A stretch of 64,000 nt of DNA, from positions 1 to 64,000 of the forward strand of contig NZ_JABMKZ010000024.1 in assembly GCF_013204855.1 (NCBI RefSeq), given 5' to 3'. The notes beneath the pieces were generated by a model that saw nothing but the letters and a program-made list of their open reading frames with translations, was not told where the DNA came from and did not search any database. The DNA is from Paenibacillus alba (GTDB lineage Bacteria; Bacillota; Bacilli; Paenibacillales; NBRC-103111). Below, one piece after another: positions 27,557 through 37,366 of this stretch; position 1 is the stretch's first letter; every line of letters begins with the position of its first letter. The translations under genes were made by a program, and so were the position numbers.

Positions 27557-29674
27557 TTATTCGATTTCGGAATCCAGTCCCAAGCGTGTATGTATATCCA
27601 TTCGTTTATCGCGGTCGATATCAATCAACACCGTGTTGTAAGGCATTGACGAACGCTGATCGAGCGTTAATAACGTAGGTTCAGATAAGTAAGTGTTAAT
27701 GCCCAAATACGTATGCATATCTGCGTACATCCACGGCTGAAGCACGATCAGCTTGCCTTCGGTGTAGGCGGGCTTGTGGTCTTCAATGATCTGCTCGATC
27801 GTCATTCGCTGTGCATCCGTACGGACGAATTCCGGTTTAAGCATGAGGCAGAAGCAATACGGATTATCGCCATACAATTGGGCAAAAAGCTGCCGCAGCT
27901 CCGATGTCTCCTGCATTTGCTTAAATTGAAAATATTCAAGCAAGAACGGCTCGGAACCCGTATAAATCTTCACCATATTGATCAAGCCCTCGCGAGTCCC
28001 ACGCAGCTTATAGAGCTCAGGAGCCTGCTTAATCAGCTTCCTTAGCTTGACCTCACCCCAAGCTTCATGATCCGTAATCGCCAGCCAACGGCCCAGCCAC
28101 TCCAGATAAGTGCCGGAGACAGCATCCGGATCAAAATGCGCGGAGATATGATCAATTTTATCCTCCATGTCATCGAAAAACGTACTAAACATCGCCAGAA
28201 ACCGCTCCAGAAAAGGACTATGTTCAGCATCCTGCTGGTACATCGGGGGGAGATAGGCAATCAATGAGGTTCTCGGGTAATACACCCGCAGCTTGCGGAT
28301 AAACGGCGATTTCTGTTCACTGCCAATGAGCTCAATTTTGAACCAGAGATAACGACCCTTGGCATTCATGAGCAGCGCGTCCTTAGGATTCAAAATCGGC
28401 TCCGACCATAGGTCACGCGTTGCCGTCAGCTTCGTATGAACCGGAATGCCGGGGTCCGTGAAATAGCTCGTATACGACACGTAATCGCCATCTACAAGCC
28501 CCTCGCTCTCATCCGATGCGAAATATGAAAAACGAACCTGCGTTTCCTCGGGAATGTCGGCTTCCAAGCGGATTTTGTGCCACTCGAGCTCCGTCTCTGT
28601 CGTATCCAGCTCTGCTGAGAAATAGACGGCCTCCGGCAATTGAGTATCCTCCAGCAGCATCGTGCGAGCACGCAGATCGAGCAGACTAATCTGTCCGCTG
28701 ATCCGATCAAAAACATACAAACGGTTGCGCCCATCATGCAGCAATTTATCCGTTCGCCCACGAAAGCCTGTCACCTTATCCATCTGCTCGCCATTACCGC
28801 GATATTTCAAAATAAAGCGTTCGGTGACCCCTTCTTGCTGTGCGTACCCGCTATCCCCTATAAAGAGATTATGATTCGTATCAATGGAAATGCCTGCAAA
28901 CCGCCCCTCTTGCTCAAGCTTAACATGCAGCGGATCCCGACCATCCTCATGGAAGATCGTCACCGTCCGAAGTTTGGCATCCAGCAGCGCCAATGTCCCA
29001 TCTGAGGCAGCGGTAAAATAACGCGAATGAAGCGCTGTTATTTCAGAGGCTGTTTCCAGTCGGTGAGCTTCATGCTCATACACCTGCATAACCTCGCCAG
29101 CTGCGTTCCATGCGATAATGCCAATCCTGCCGCCTTGGGGCACTTCCGGATTTCCATTCATACCAACACTAATATCCAAAGGAACTGTCGTATACAGTGT
29201 AGTGGCAGATGCTAATTTCGTATTAACTGACAGCGGGAACAGTTCTAATCCATCCCATTCATTCAAAGCCCACATCGTTTGTCCATTCGAAATAGCGTAC
29301 ACAGCAAGTCGTCTTTCACTAGCCGGATTCGCATCTGCGATGACAAGGAGATCAGACATGGACGCTAGCATCGCTTGATTGCTGAACAAGTGATGACCCT
29401 GACGGAATAACAGCTCCCGATGGCGGCTTTCATCCTCATAGATCCACACATTCGATGCCTCATCCAGTAAAATGAGCTTCCGACCAGGCCCCACCGCCAT
29501 ATCGCAAATGGAAGGAACGCCTTCCAGCTCGTCCGTGCGAACGATGCGATGAATGCTATACTTCTCGGTCTGCCCGATCGAAAATCCATGCTCCTGCATA
29601 TCGATATTCGCTTCATAACCTTGCTCCCAATCCAGCGGCTTGTTCAGTGAAAAAAAAGTTTGTCCATCCTGCAT
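27557..29674 (-). CDS. Phage tail protein I-domain baseplate protein
   Basis: The 705-residue protein starts after GAGGTGACGAACG. The N-terminal ~330 residues look like a beta-propeller or NHL-type repeat region (short units such as DMAVGPGRKLILLDEASNVW and GISIDTNHNLFIGDSGYAQQ). The segment around 480-620 matches the tail protein I family (SLIAYLPPMYQQDAEHSPFL, LERFLAMFSTFFDDMEDKID, YLEWLGRWLAI, KLRGTREGLINMVKIYTG). This domain sits at the baseplate wedge tip in P2-like tails. It lies downstream of the two baseplate J genes, the position where extracellular injection systems encode wedge or fibre-attachment proteins. No separate receptor-binding fibre gene is obvious, so the propeller may contribute to target contact (inference). 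Confidence 0.85.
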   Translation of the reverse strand: MQDGQTFFSLNKPLDWEQGYEANIDMQEHGFSIGQTEKYSIHRIVRTDELEGVPSICDMAVGPGRKLILLDEASNVWIYEDESRHRELLFRQGHHLFSNQAMLASMSDLLVIADANPASERRLAVYAISNGQTMWALNEWDGLELFPLSVNTKLASATTLYTTVPLDISVGMNGNPEVPQGGRIGIIAWNAAGEVMQVYEHEAHRLETASEITALHSRYFTAASDGTLALLDAKLRTVTIFHEDGRDPLHVKLEQEGRFAGISIDTNHNLFIGDSGYAQQEGVTERFILKYRGNGEQMDKVTGFRGRTDKLLHDGRNRLYVFDRISGQISLLDLRARTMLLEDTQLPEAVYFSAELDTTETELEWHKIRLEADIPEETQVRFSYFASDESEGLVDGDYVSYTSYFTDPGIPVHTKLTATRDLWSEPILNPKDALLMNAKGRYLWFKIELIGSEQKSPFIRKLRVYYPRTSLIAYLPPMYQQDAEHSPFLERFLAMFSTFFDDMEDKIDHISAHFDPDAVSGTYLEWLGRWLAITDHEAWGEVKLRKLIKQAPELYKLRGTREGLINMVKIYTGSEPFLLEYFQFKQMQETSELRQLFAQLYGDNPYCFCLMLKPEFVRTDAQRMTIEQIIEDHKPAYTEGKLIVLQPWMYADMHTYLGINTYLSEPTLLTLDQRSSMPYNTVLIDIDRDKRMDIHTRLGLDSEIE

Positions 29675-29708
29675 CGTTCGTCACCTCATCTCGTCTCTAC
29701 ATAATGAT

Positions 29709-31943
29709 TTATACATCGGTCTGACTAATCGTTTCTACTTCGTGATCACCTGAATAAACCAACGCATATGGCGGGATATGAATATCACCGGCGGCATCCT
29801 TATGGAAACCTGTGCCTTCCGCATCCAACCAGATGTCCTGCACATAAACCACGCCTTTCATGCGTGAAATGACCCCATATATATCGCCCTTATAGACCGT
29901 TCGTCCAAAACGCCAGCCCTCAGAGCCCTGTCCAAGATCCATCGGCTGAAGCAATAGTCTTAACGCTTGTGTAATTGCCCGCTGTTCATTTTTAAATTTG
30001 GGCTCCATAACCACAATGGCATGAACGGTAAGCTTAATATATTCAGCCGGAATCACATGAAGTTCTGTTGTTAAAAGACGATGCCGATCCAAATGCTGCT
30101 TAATCGTTTGCAAAAAGCCCTTGCCTGCCTTCGGCTTATCGCTTTCGCTGTATGGAACGACAACGATGGTCATCTGTGCCGGCGCTTTGATCTTCGGATA
30201 ATCCCGCATGCCTGGCTTGTAGAGCGGGATCGCTTTGACCCGCGCGACGCGCAGCCCTGGCGTGGCCTTGGCAATCGCCTCGTAATCCTCGGCGGTTACG
30301 GCTCTTGTCGGCGTGCTGAGCTCGCGCTGTACGCGAAGCTTCGCTTGATCGAGCGTCTCCGCTTCGAGGCCGCCCCGTGCCGGGAAGGCGTTCGTGACGC
30401 TCACGCCAGGCACTTCCGTGAAGCCGGTCACCAGACCGTCCTTCACGTTGCCTCGCACACCCCCGCCGGCTTGCAGCCGGATGAACCGAATATTCGGTTC
30501 CACGGACTTCGGCGGCGTAAGGCCCGCTTCGTTATTGCCGAAGCGGATGGTTCCGGCAGCAGCGTCGTAGACGTAATGGCGGTCCGTGGACTTCGAATTG
30601 TCGATGTCATCCACGGCCTGCCAGTCGTCCCAGACGACGCTGGTCTCTCCGCGCGGCCTAGAGCCCACCTGCAGCAGCAGGCTGCTGGGCTTATAGATCA
30701 GGCCGCGGCTGACCTCAAAGGTCTGCCCAGGCAGACCTTTGCTGCCCCCGACATAACGGCCGTAGTCGAACTCGGCCGTATAGGCAATGAGCCGCACCCG
30801 CTGCGCGCCCTGCGGCGGGATGCTGCCGTGCACGCCGTCGCCGAAGCGCAGACGGGTGACGCGACGGGCCGAATCCTGCTGCAGCTCGCAGCAGTAATCA
30901 GCCGGCCCGCAAGCCGCAAGCTGCGCGACGGCCTGCCAGTCGCGCCAGCGCCCTTGCTCGTCCTGCACCTGTATCGTGTGCAGGCCGTTGTAGGCTAGAT
31001 AAGAGCTTGCCTCAAAGCTCTGATTCGGCTCTCCGCTGCTCGTGAAGGAAGTAACTTCACTAAAGGTTTCCACCTGAGCCGCCTTCACGGCATTCAGGCT
31101 TACCTTCTCAATCTTCGGCGACAGCTCGTAGCCATCCTCCTCAAGCGTACAACAAATCCAATACCGGCTGCGATCATCCGCTGGGTACAAGGCGATCGGC
31201 TTCATCTCGGATGTGACACGAAAACGGAGTTCACCGCTTTGCGATAAGTGAACAGTCGTATCACTGACCGATTCGATGGGCAGCCAGCTTTCACTCATTC
31301 CTTGCTGTCCTGCGCCCGCGAAAGTCCAAGCTACCTTGGCCGATGATATCATTGGCGCTGTTCCGTTAACCGTACTAGCCATCGTTACCGGATAACGATC
31401 GAACAATTTAAAAGAAATCGAGATCTCCGTTTGCTCCGGCAATGCGCGATCAAATCCTAGATACAGATGCGCCCCTTTACGCGCCTCAGGGCCAAAAGCA
31501 TAATATGCGATCTTCGCATGGTTATTCGAAGTGAAGTCACCCGCCGCTGTTTCAGTACGAACCAGTACTTTCTCCAGAGTCGAAGGCACGAGCTGAACCG
31601 TGCCCACCGTCTCATAACGCTGATCCATCGCTTGCAGCGGTGTTCCCTTCGGGAGCACAAGCTGCTGCTGTAAGCCTGTGAACGATACCTCGCAAACGGC
31701 GGATACCGCTTCATGCGGACGAATGCCAAGCAGCTTCAGAAACTTCCGCTCGCTGCGCTCTGTCACGCGATTCAAATAGTACTGCTGCAACTCCGTCACC
31801 CACGACATCAACTCCAGCAGCGTAATCCCCGGATCATGCTCGTTCTCATCCGTCCACTCCGGAAATAGCTTCGGAATCGACTTCCGGGCTTCCTGCACCA
31901 TCTGTTCAAACATGCGGTCATCCAAATTAGGAATCGGCAGCAC
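29709..31943 (-). CDS. Baseplate J-like protein (Afp12-like)
   Basis: This 744-residue baseplate wedge protein has the gpJ hallmarks EWTDENEHDPGITLLELMSWV near the N-terminus and LDQAKLRVQRELSTPTRAVTAEDYEAIAK near residue 540. It should form part of the wedge that surrounds the spike. It is the second of two consecutive J-type genes, matching Afp11/Afp12 order. The stretch around 30.2-30.95 kb is markedly more GC-rich than the flanks. Spacing to the next gene is ~35 bp. Confidence 0.9.
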   Translation of the reverse strand: MLPIPNLDDRMFEQMVQEARKSIPKLFPEWTDENEHDPGITLLELMSWVTELQQYYLNRVTERSERKFLKLLGIRPHEAVSAVCEVSFTGLQQQLVLPKGTPLQAMDQRYETVGTVQLVPSTLEKVLVRTETAAGDFTSNNHAKIAYYAFGPEARKGAHLYLGFDRALPEQTEISISFKLFDRYPVTMASTVNGTAPMISSAKVAWTFAGAGQQGMSESWLPIESVSDTTVHLSQSGELRFRVTSEMKPIALYPADDRSRYWICCTLEEDGYELSPKIEKVSLNAVKAAQVETFSEVTSFTSSGEPNQSFEASSYLAYNGLHTIQVQDEQGRWRDWQAVAQLAACGPADYCCELQQDSARRVTRLRFGDGVHGSIPPQGAQRVRLIAYTAEFDYGRYVGGSKGLPGQTFEVSRGLIYKPSSLLLQVGSRPRGETSVVWDDWQAVDDIDNSKSTDRHYVYDAAAGTIRFGNNEAGLTPPKSVEPNIRFIRLQAGGGVRGNVKDGLVTGFTEVPGVSVTNAFPARGGLEAETLDQAKLRVQRELSTPTRAVTAEDYEAIAKATPGLRVARVKAIPLYKPGMRDYPKIKAPAQMTIVVVPYSESDKPKAGKGFLQTIKQHLDRHRLLTTELHVIPAEYIKLTVHAIVVMEPKFKNEQRAITQALRLLLQPMDLGQGSEGWRFGRTVYKGDIYGVISRMKGVVYVQDIWLDAEGTGFHKDAAGDIHIPPYALVYSGDHEVETISQTDV

Positions 31944-32002
31944 TTGTACTCACCTCCTTCGAATAGGCTACTTTTAACGACTTGCTCACAACCGCCTAAC
32001 CG

Positions 32003-35000
32003 CTACAGAGCATTCACAACGACCTTGTGCTTCCCACTCACGATGATCCCATGCGGCAAAGCTGGGAGACGGTTCACGTCAAGTTCAATTCGTTCGCTGT
32101 CTTCCAGTTTGTATACGGTCATGTAGAGCTTCTCTACATGGCTGATTGCTCGAATGGATTTCAATAACGCGTAGAAAACTGATGGGTGAATTTGCTGGCC
32201 AATTCCCCAGCCTTTGCCGTCGAAGTTGCCGGTAAGCGGATCGAGGAAGCGATCCAGCTTGTCCATCGCTTGAATTTCTGTAGCAACGACAGCATCCATC
32301 CCCTCCACAGCAACGATTGCTGACACGGAGATTTCCATATATACCGGTTCGATAACTTGCAATCGTTCAGGAAATGCAACCAAACTGGAAGCCCTTTGCA
32401 AAATATACCGCTCAACTTGCTTCTTTAATTCCGGGAATGTGGAGCTGCCCTGCTGGCCTTCTTTGGGCAAAATGACAAGGGTCATAGCCCCGACCTCTTT
32501 ATTCATATAAGCATTGCGGTTCGCAATGCAGGTGACTTTGGCAATGTTCGGATAAGCTTCACGCGCTAGCCACTCGTAGTCTTTGGACGAGACGGCCCGG
32601 TCTCGATGCTTGAGAAGCTCAGGTCCGCGCTGCAAAGCCGAGTCCAGCTTCTCCGCTTGGCACCCGCCAGAGGCTGGCTCTGGGTTATATACCTCGCCGA
32701 CAAAAGCAATCGAATCCTGCATCTGATTAATTTGCCGTGCTGCTGTATTGCCGATTTGGCCAGCAGTCACTTGGTACGTTACTTTCAGCTGCTCAAGTCC
32801 GCCTTTGGGAGGATGCATCCCATGAATGCCGTCGCCTACCCGAATTCGGCCGAAGGTACGATCAATCATGTAATGACGATCCCGATGTCCGGAATCCGCC
32901 ATTTGGCGAACGGCAGTCCAGCGAACCCATACCTGCAGCAGGTTGCCATCCGAATCTCGACTGATATCCATCATCGGGGTTCCCGCATGCTCATATTCCA
33001 CAATTTCTTCTTCGGTTATGAACTCGGACTCATCCACCCATACTTCTTCCGATACGATGCTGCCACGGCTTAACTGATATTCCAGTTCTTCCAGCCCCTT
33101 CGGATCAGGAACCTCTCCAATGATCGTTTCCTGCTGCAGCACATGCACCGTATTCATATATAATCCGTGGATCGTCGGAATTTGGATATGACCCGTCAAA
33201 TCATCATATTTATCATCACGATTCACTGCACGAACCCAGTAGCCATCTCGGCCAAATAACGAAGCTCCGGCAAAATCGGAAGGTCCAACGAACTGCACCG
33301 TTCCGCTCTGCGTCAAACCGTTGGTGCCATCAATCACTTTAAGAGCTACCCATTCCGGAGGAAGTCCGGGCATTAACCCAGCCCGCAAGTATTCCCATTC
33401 CAACAAAGGGATATCCTGTTCAGAAAAACGCTGCTGTTTCACCGAAACGAACAAGGAAATCGGACCTTTCACTGGCGGTGTGTCAAAAGCAAGATGCAAG
33501 GCGGGATGACTGCCTTCCAAGGGTTGAAAGGGTTCAAATCCCCCCTCGAGCTGCCGGCTATAACGTGTGCGATCTACAAATACCGTATTATTCAACGCCA
33601 AGCAGTTTTCCGCCGGATAAAGACGATCATCATAGCGATACGTTAATGCGACTTCATCAATCCACGGCGAAAGGTAAACCGCTTGTGCCACATAAGCATT
33701 CTCGATATGCAAAATCCGCGCTCGTATCCACCAATTATCATTGCCGTTCACATAGGTCGCTTCCAGATCCGCTGGGCAGCGGAAGTGAATATCTTTACGC
33801 ACCTTTTGCTCTTGCGGGTAATAAAATAGCTTCTCCGCTTCTTTGCCTACCTCAAGCCGCACCCAGGATGAGCCGTTCCAATACTCCCAAGCGACCTGCA
33901 TGACGGTAACATGAGTGACCGGCGGCTTATCGAACTTGGATTTTTTCATCACCATTTTCCAATCGACTTGCTCGGTCAGCTCCGGCTGAAAGCGATTCTG
34001 AATCGCTTGAAGTCCGAAGCTCAGCTTGATATCGCCGTCTTTTTTCGTAAACACTTCCTGACTCCCGATATAGAAGGAACCATACAGCGCAAACTGATCG
34101 CCAAACGGATAAAACCCAGTCCGGTCTGCGGCAACATCATTATAAAACATCAAATCGGGCTGAATGCCGCCCGTTTCAAGCGTATCCACATAATCCGTTT
34201 TGAATGAAATGTGATCCATGGAAAGCTTGCTGTCTGCCAGTGTTTGTCCACCCTGCGCAAGCGGCTTTAAACGGCACTGGATGTATCGCCCTACTGTTCC
34301 GTTCACTTCCTGCTCGGCAAGCTCATCTGCTTGACCTTTCAATAGAAGAATTCGATTGCCACTAGCTTCAACTTGATCAAATGGCTTCCAACCGTCCGCG
34401 GTAGCATACAGCCACTCTGTCAGTGCAGGGTCCGCCAGCTGGCTGGTCATCGCAAGCTCGTCAAAGCGCCTCTTGGAATTGCGGAATTCAATTTCAATAC
34501 GTGCCGTGCTAGAGAGGGTGAAAAGTGAGCTGTGCTGCAAATAAATCGCATGCTCCTGCAAATTGTCGCCATCCTGCAAGCAAAATAGCTTCGTCGGACA
34601 AGCTTGTCCTTGCCGAGATGCGGCAACAAAGTCTTGGGATATGCGCAAAATTTTATCCTGCTTCCGGCTTGTCATATAGACATCTGTCAGCAATGCAGGA
34701 GTGAGAAGTGCACTGCGGGCAGTCTCATACAAAATGTAGCCATCCTCGGCAGCGGCCGCAACTTGAGTTCCCGCTGAAATATATACCGACTCTTTCGTGC
34801 CTTCGTTCAGAGCAAACGTCACATAGCTGCTAGCCGGACGCGCCGGGAGCAAAGTCACATCGAACATGTTGAGGAAAGAGATCAAATTCTTCGTCGGCAC
34901 ACGATTCAGCCGTTTGATATTGTCATGAAACATATCGGCGAACATGAGGAACAACGCGGAACCTGGGTCCGGGTTATCCGGCGTAAACCGCCATTCCGGC

Positions 35001-35077
35001 GTGTAATAAGGCGCCATTTCCTTCATTTGCGTGATCAAATCAGGAATATCCCTAGGATCAATTTTGGGAGGTTGCAC
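32003..35077 (-). CDS. Baseplate J-like protein (Afp11-like)
   Basis: The 1024-residue protein begins PPKIDPRDIPDLITQMKEMAPYYTPEW, with FTPDNPDPGSALFLMFADMF, typical of the Afp11/PVC11 baseplate protein. The C-terminal third has the J-domain segment RGPELLKHRDRAVSSKDYEW followed by LAREAYPNIAKVTCIANRN. It would form the core of the baseplate wedge with gp25 (upstream gene) and the second J protein (downstream). Its length and order agree with other extracellular injection systems. Confidence 0.9.
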   Translation of the reverse strand: MQPPKIDPRDIPDLITQMKEMAPYYTPEWRFTPDNPDPGSALFLMFADMFHDNIKRLNRVPTKNLISFLNMFDVTLLPARPASSYVTFALNEGTKESVYISAGTQVAAAAEDGYILYETARSALLTPALLTDVYMTSRKQDKILRISQDFVAASRQGQACPTKLFCLQDGDNLQEHAIYLQHSSLFTLSSTARIEIEFRNSKRRFDELAMTSQLADPALTEWLYATADGWKPFDQVEASGNRILLLKGQADELAEQEVNGTVGRYIQCRLKPLAQGGQTLADSKLSMDHISFKTDYVDTLETGGIQPDLMFYNDVAADRTGFYPFGDQFALYGSFYIGSQEVFTKKDGDIKLSFGLQAIQNRFQPELTEQVDWKMVMKKSKFDKPPVTHVTVMQVAWEYWNGSSWVRLEVGKEAEKLFYYPQEQKVRKDIHFRCPADLEATYVNGNDNWWIRARILHIENAYVAQAVYLSPWIDEVALTYRYDDRLYPAENCLALNNTVFVDRTRYSRQLEGGFEPFQPLEGSHPALHLAFDTPPVKGPISLFVSVKQQRFSEQDIPLLEWEYLRAGLMPGLPPEWVALKVIDGTNGLTQSGTVQFVGPSDFAGASLFGRDGYWVRAVNRDDKYDDLTGHIQIPTIHGLYMNTVHVLQQETIIGEVPDPKGLEELEYQLSRGSIVSEEVWVDESEFITEEEIVEYEHAGTPMMDISRDSDGNLLQVWVRWTAVRQMADSGHRDRHYMIDRTFGRIRVGDGIHGMHPPKGGLEQLKVTYQVTAGQIGNTAARQINQMQDSIAFVGEVYNPEPASGGCQAEKLDSALQRGPELLKHRDRAVSSKDYEWLAREAYPNIAKVTCIANRNAYMNKEVGAMTLVILPKEGQQGSSTFPELKKQVERYILQRASSLVAFPERLQVIEPVYMEISVSAIVAVEGMDAVVATEIQAMDKLDRFLDPLTGNFDGKGWGIGQQIHPSVFYALLKSIRAISHVEKLYMTVYKLEDSERIELDVNRLPALPHGIIVSGKHKVVVNAL

Positions 35078-35126
35078 AGCTCCACCTCCTCTCTGTATAT
35101 ATTGTCATCGCTTCCGCAGCCTCTTT

Positions 35127-35528
35127 CTATTTGGAACCCTCATATAAATAAAAAGGATACACTTGGTTGAATAAGTTATTCGTCGTACGAACCAGATACG
35201 AAATCCGAATCATCACTTTACCGGGGTCATCGACTTCCGGCACAGCTTTCACATCCACTTCGTGAACTCTTGGTTCCCAGTTGCGGATCGCTTCCTGTAT
35301 GTTGCTTTCCAGCAGATGAAGCGAGGTGTCATCCGTTAAGCCGAATATAAATTCTTGAACGCCGCACCCAAAGCTAGGCCGCATGACCCTTTCTCCTTGC
35401 GTCGTGCCGAGGATGACGCGGATCGCTTCAGCAATGTCTTCCTCATACTCGGACATCCGGATTCGCCCCGTTGCAGGATCGACCTGAATCGGGAATTTCC
35501 AGCCTCGTCCCAAAAATGCTTCCGACAT
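35127..35528 (-). CDS. gp25-like baseplate wedge protein (Afp9-like)
   Basis: The 133-residue protein belongs to the gpW/gp25 family. FLGRGWKFPIQVDPATGRI opens the fold, and GERVMRPSFGCGVQEFIFG (about 47-65) carries the conserved glycine/phenylalanine segment. It docks the sheath onto the baseplate in T4, T6SS (TssE) and Afp/PVC particles. It is placed between the spike gene and the first J protein, as in afp9. Confidence 0.92.
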   Translation of the reverse strand: MSEAFLGRGWKFPIQVDPATGRIRMSEYEEDIAEAIRVILGTTQGERVMRPSFGCGVQEFIFGLTDDTSLHLLESNIQEAIRNWEPRVHEVDVKAVPEVDDPGKVMIRISYLVRTTNNLFNQVYPFYLYEGSK

Positions 35529-35545
35529 CCCATCCCCGCCCCTCG

Positions 35546-36271
35546 CTAATTGATTTTGACCATGCTGCCTTTAATATTAATAATGCCGTCTGACTTCAGA
35601 TCCAGTGTAGCTCCTGCTTTCAGAGCCATCGTAGCCGAAGCTTCTATGTTAATTTGCGTTGATTTAATTTTGATTTCTTTTGAGCTTTCAATGGCTACAT
35701 CGCCTTTGGCATTTAACGTGATTTTGGAGCTGCTGCTCACGACCGAAATCTCATTGGCTGATCCGCCCTTGATTACAATTTTGTTATTGCCACTCTGATC
35801 GGCTATCGAAATACTGTCATCTTTATCTTTCAGCTCGATAATTTGGCCCTTTTTTGTTTTGATTGTGATGCTCTCGTCACCGCTCTTATCATTGAAGGAT
35901 AATTCATGACCAGAACGTGATTTGATCATACGCAAATCATTTTTCTCCGCAGGAGCAGGAGGCATATTCTTCGGATTCCAAAGCATGCCAATGACGAAGG
36001 GCTGGCGCAGTTCCCCCAGATGAAAGGCAACCAATACCTCATCATTCACTTCCGGGATGAATAGACTGCCCATATCCTTGCCGCCCATAAATGTTGCGAT
36101 GCGCACCCAATCTGTTTCCGTATCGGTCTCCTGCATAGGCAGCTTTAATTTCACACGGCCCATCTTATCTGGATCATTATTATTCGTGACAACAGCGACC
36201 ATGACTCCGCCTATTTTCTGGCTGGCGAAATCCGTCACACCGCCTATCGTGATATCGGGAGCCTTGAACAT
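35546..36271 (-). CDS. Spike protein, gpV/VgrG-type baseplate assembly protein (Afp8 C-terminal-like)
   Basis: This 241-residue protein has an OB-fold domain (about 20-100: GGVMVAVVTNNNDPDKMGRV, DTETDWVRIATFMGGKDMGSL, FIPEVNDEVLVAFHLG). It is followed by a repetitive beta-helix spike (KSRSGHELSFNDKSGDESIT, then ITLNAKGDVAIESSKEIKIK). It forms the puncturing tip. The start overlaps the upstream gpD-like stop (TAATG), so the two are translationally coupled. In Afp8 and VgrG the two halves are fused; here they are separate genes. No PAAR tip gene is visible in the cluster. Confidence 0.92.
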   Translation of the reverse strand: MFKAPDITIGGVTDFASQKIGGVMVAVVTNNNDPDKMGRVKLKLPMQETDTETDWVRIATFMGGKDMGSLFIPEVNDEVLVAFHLGELRQPFVIGMLWNPKNMPPAPAEKNDLRMIKSRSGHELSFNDKSGDESITIKTKKGQIIELKDKDDSISIADQSGNNKIVIKGGSANEISVVSSSSKITLNAKGDVAIESSKEIKIKSTQINIEASATMALKAGATLDLKSDGIINIKGSMVKIN

Positions 36272-37362
36272 TATACCGCATTCCCTCCAATCTGAAAGCG
36301 AGTTGTGTAGCCCTCATCATCAAAAATATGCGTAGCCCCAGTAAGATAATAGGGTTGATCGAATTTTTTGCCGACACCGCTGAGCTTGATATAGCGCCCG
36401 GCCCGGATCTCCGGAATCCCGATACATTCCCCAGTACCGCTAATCAGCTTCATCGCCCGCCGGTTGAGCAGCGCATCCGCATAGGTTTTCGCTTCCTCCG
36501 CAGATGCCGCATTCGTATAAATATGTTCCACGAAATCGCCTTTGGAAGCCAGCAAATCCTTGCCTGTCTTGGAGTTGGAACCCAGCTTGGCAATCGTGCC
36601 CGATTCGCCCTGAATCACTTTCAGCTCTTTGTTGTCCCAAGCCCGAACCGTTACACCTGTAATTTGCTCGGATAGATTCATGTCAAGCGTAAGACTGCGC
36701 AGCGTTTTGCCCATTTCGAGTGTCATAACTGCCGTCATTTCCGTAAGCGGCTTGCGAAAATATAAGTTTTTGCCAACGATGAAGAAATCGTAATTGACCA
36801 AATTAGCCAAGTTTTGAATAAAATGAAAATCGTTGATTTGGCTTTGAGAAATCGTTGGAAATTCTGTCGTGGTTGCATCAATATGAACCTTGGCTCCATA
36901 CGTTTTGGCGATCTCTGTAACCACATCGCTATATTTCTTTTTATTCCATGAACGCGACCTCGTGCCCTTCATCATCAGATAAGACATGTCCATCCCCCGC
37001 ACGATGAGACCTGGCGCACCGTCTTCCGGGAAATCAACAACAACAGAAGTAATAAATCCCGTAAATACAGGGGTAAACTTATCCACATAGCCTAGACTGA
37101 TATCTATGGCTTTGCCTAACGTAAATTCGGAAATCCACTGGAAATCGTTCTTCATGACATCATAGGCATTCGTGACTCGGAATGAAAAAGAATCCGCTGT
37201 GCCATCAATCGACGTTTCCACTCGGATGGTGGCAATCGCCATATTCTCCGAAATTTTCGTTCCGTCAACGGTAATAAGATAAGCCGGAGCAAAGAATTCT
37301 TTATACTTTTTAGCTAATTCATCATAGGTCGAAGAGCTTGAATCCAGTTGTAATGTGGCCAT
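36271..37362 (-). CDS. Late control D (gpD)-like hub protein
   Basis: The 363-residue hub protein resembles P2 gpD and the N-terminal half of VgrG/Afp8. The conserved segments are FAPAYLITVDGTKISENM and ISLGYVDKFTPVFTGFI, followed by YSDVVTEIAKTYGAKVHIDA and FHFIQNLANLVNYDFFIVG. It trimerises to connect the inner tube with the spike encoded by the overlapping downstream gene. The LysM gene is 4 bp upstream. Confidence 0.9.
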   Translation of the reverse strand: MATLQLDSSSSTYDELAKKYKEFFAPAYLITVDGTKISENMAIATIRVETSIDGTADSFSFRVTNAYDVMKNDFQWISEFTLGKAIDISLGYVDKFTPVFTGFITSVVVDFPEDGAPGLIVRGMDMSYLMMKGTRSRSWNKKKYSDVVTEIAKTYGAKVHIDATTTEFPTISQSQINDFHFIQNLANLVNYDFFIVGKNLYFRKPLTEMTAVMTLEMGKTLRSLTLDMNLSEQITGVTVRAWDNKELKVIQGESGTIAKLGSNSKTGKDLLASKGDFVEHIYTNAASAEEAKTYADALLNRRAMKLISGTGECIGIPEIRAGRYIKLSGVGKKFDQPYYLTGATHIFDDEGYTTRFQIGGNAV

Positions 37363-37366
37363 CGGC

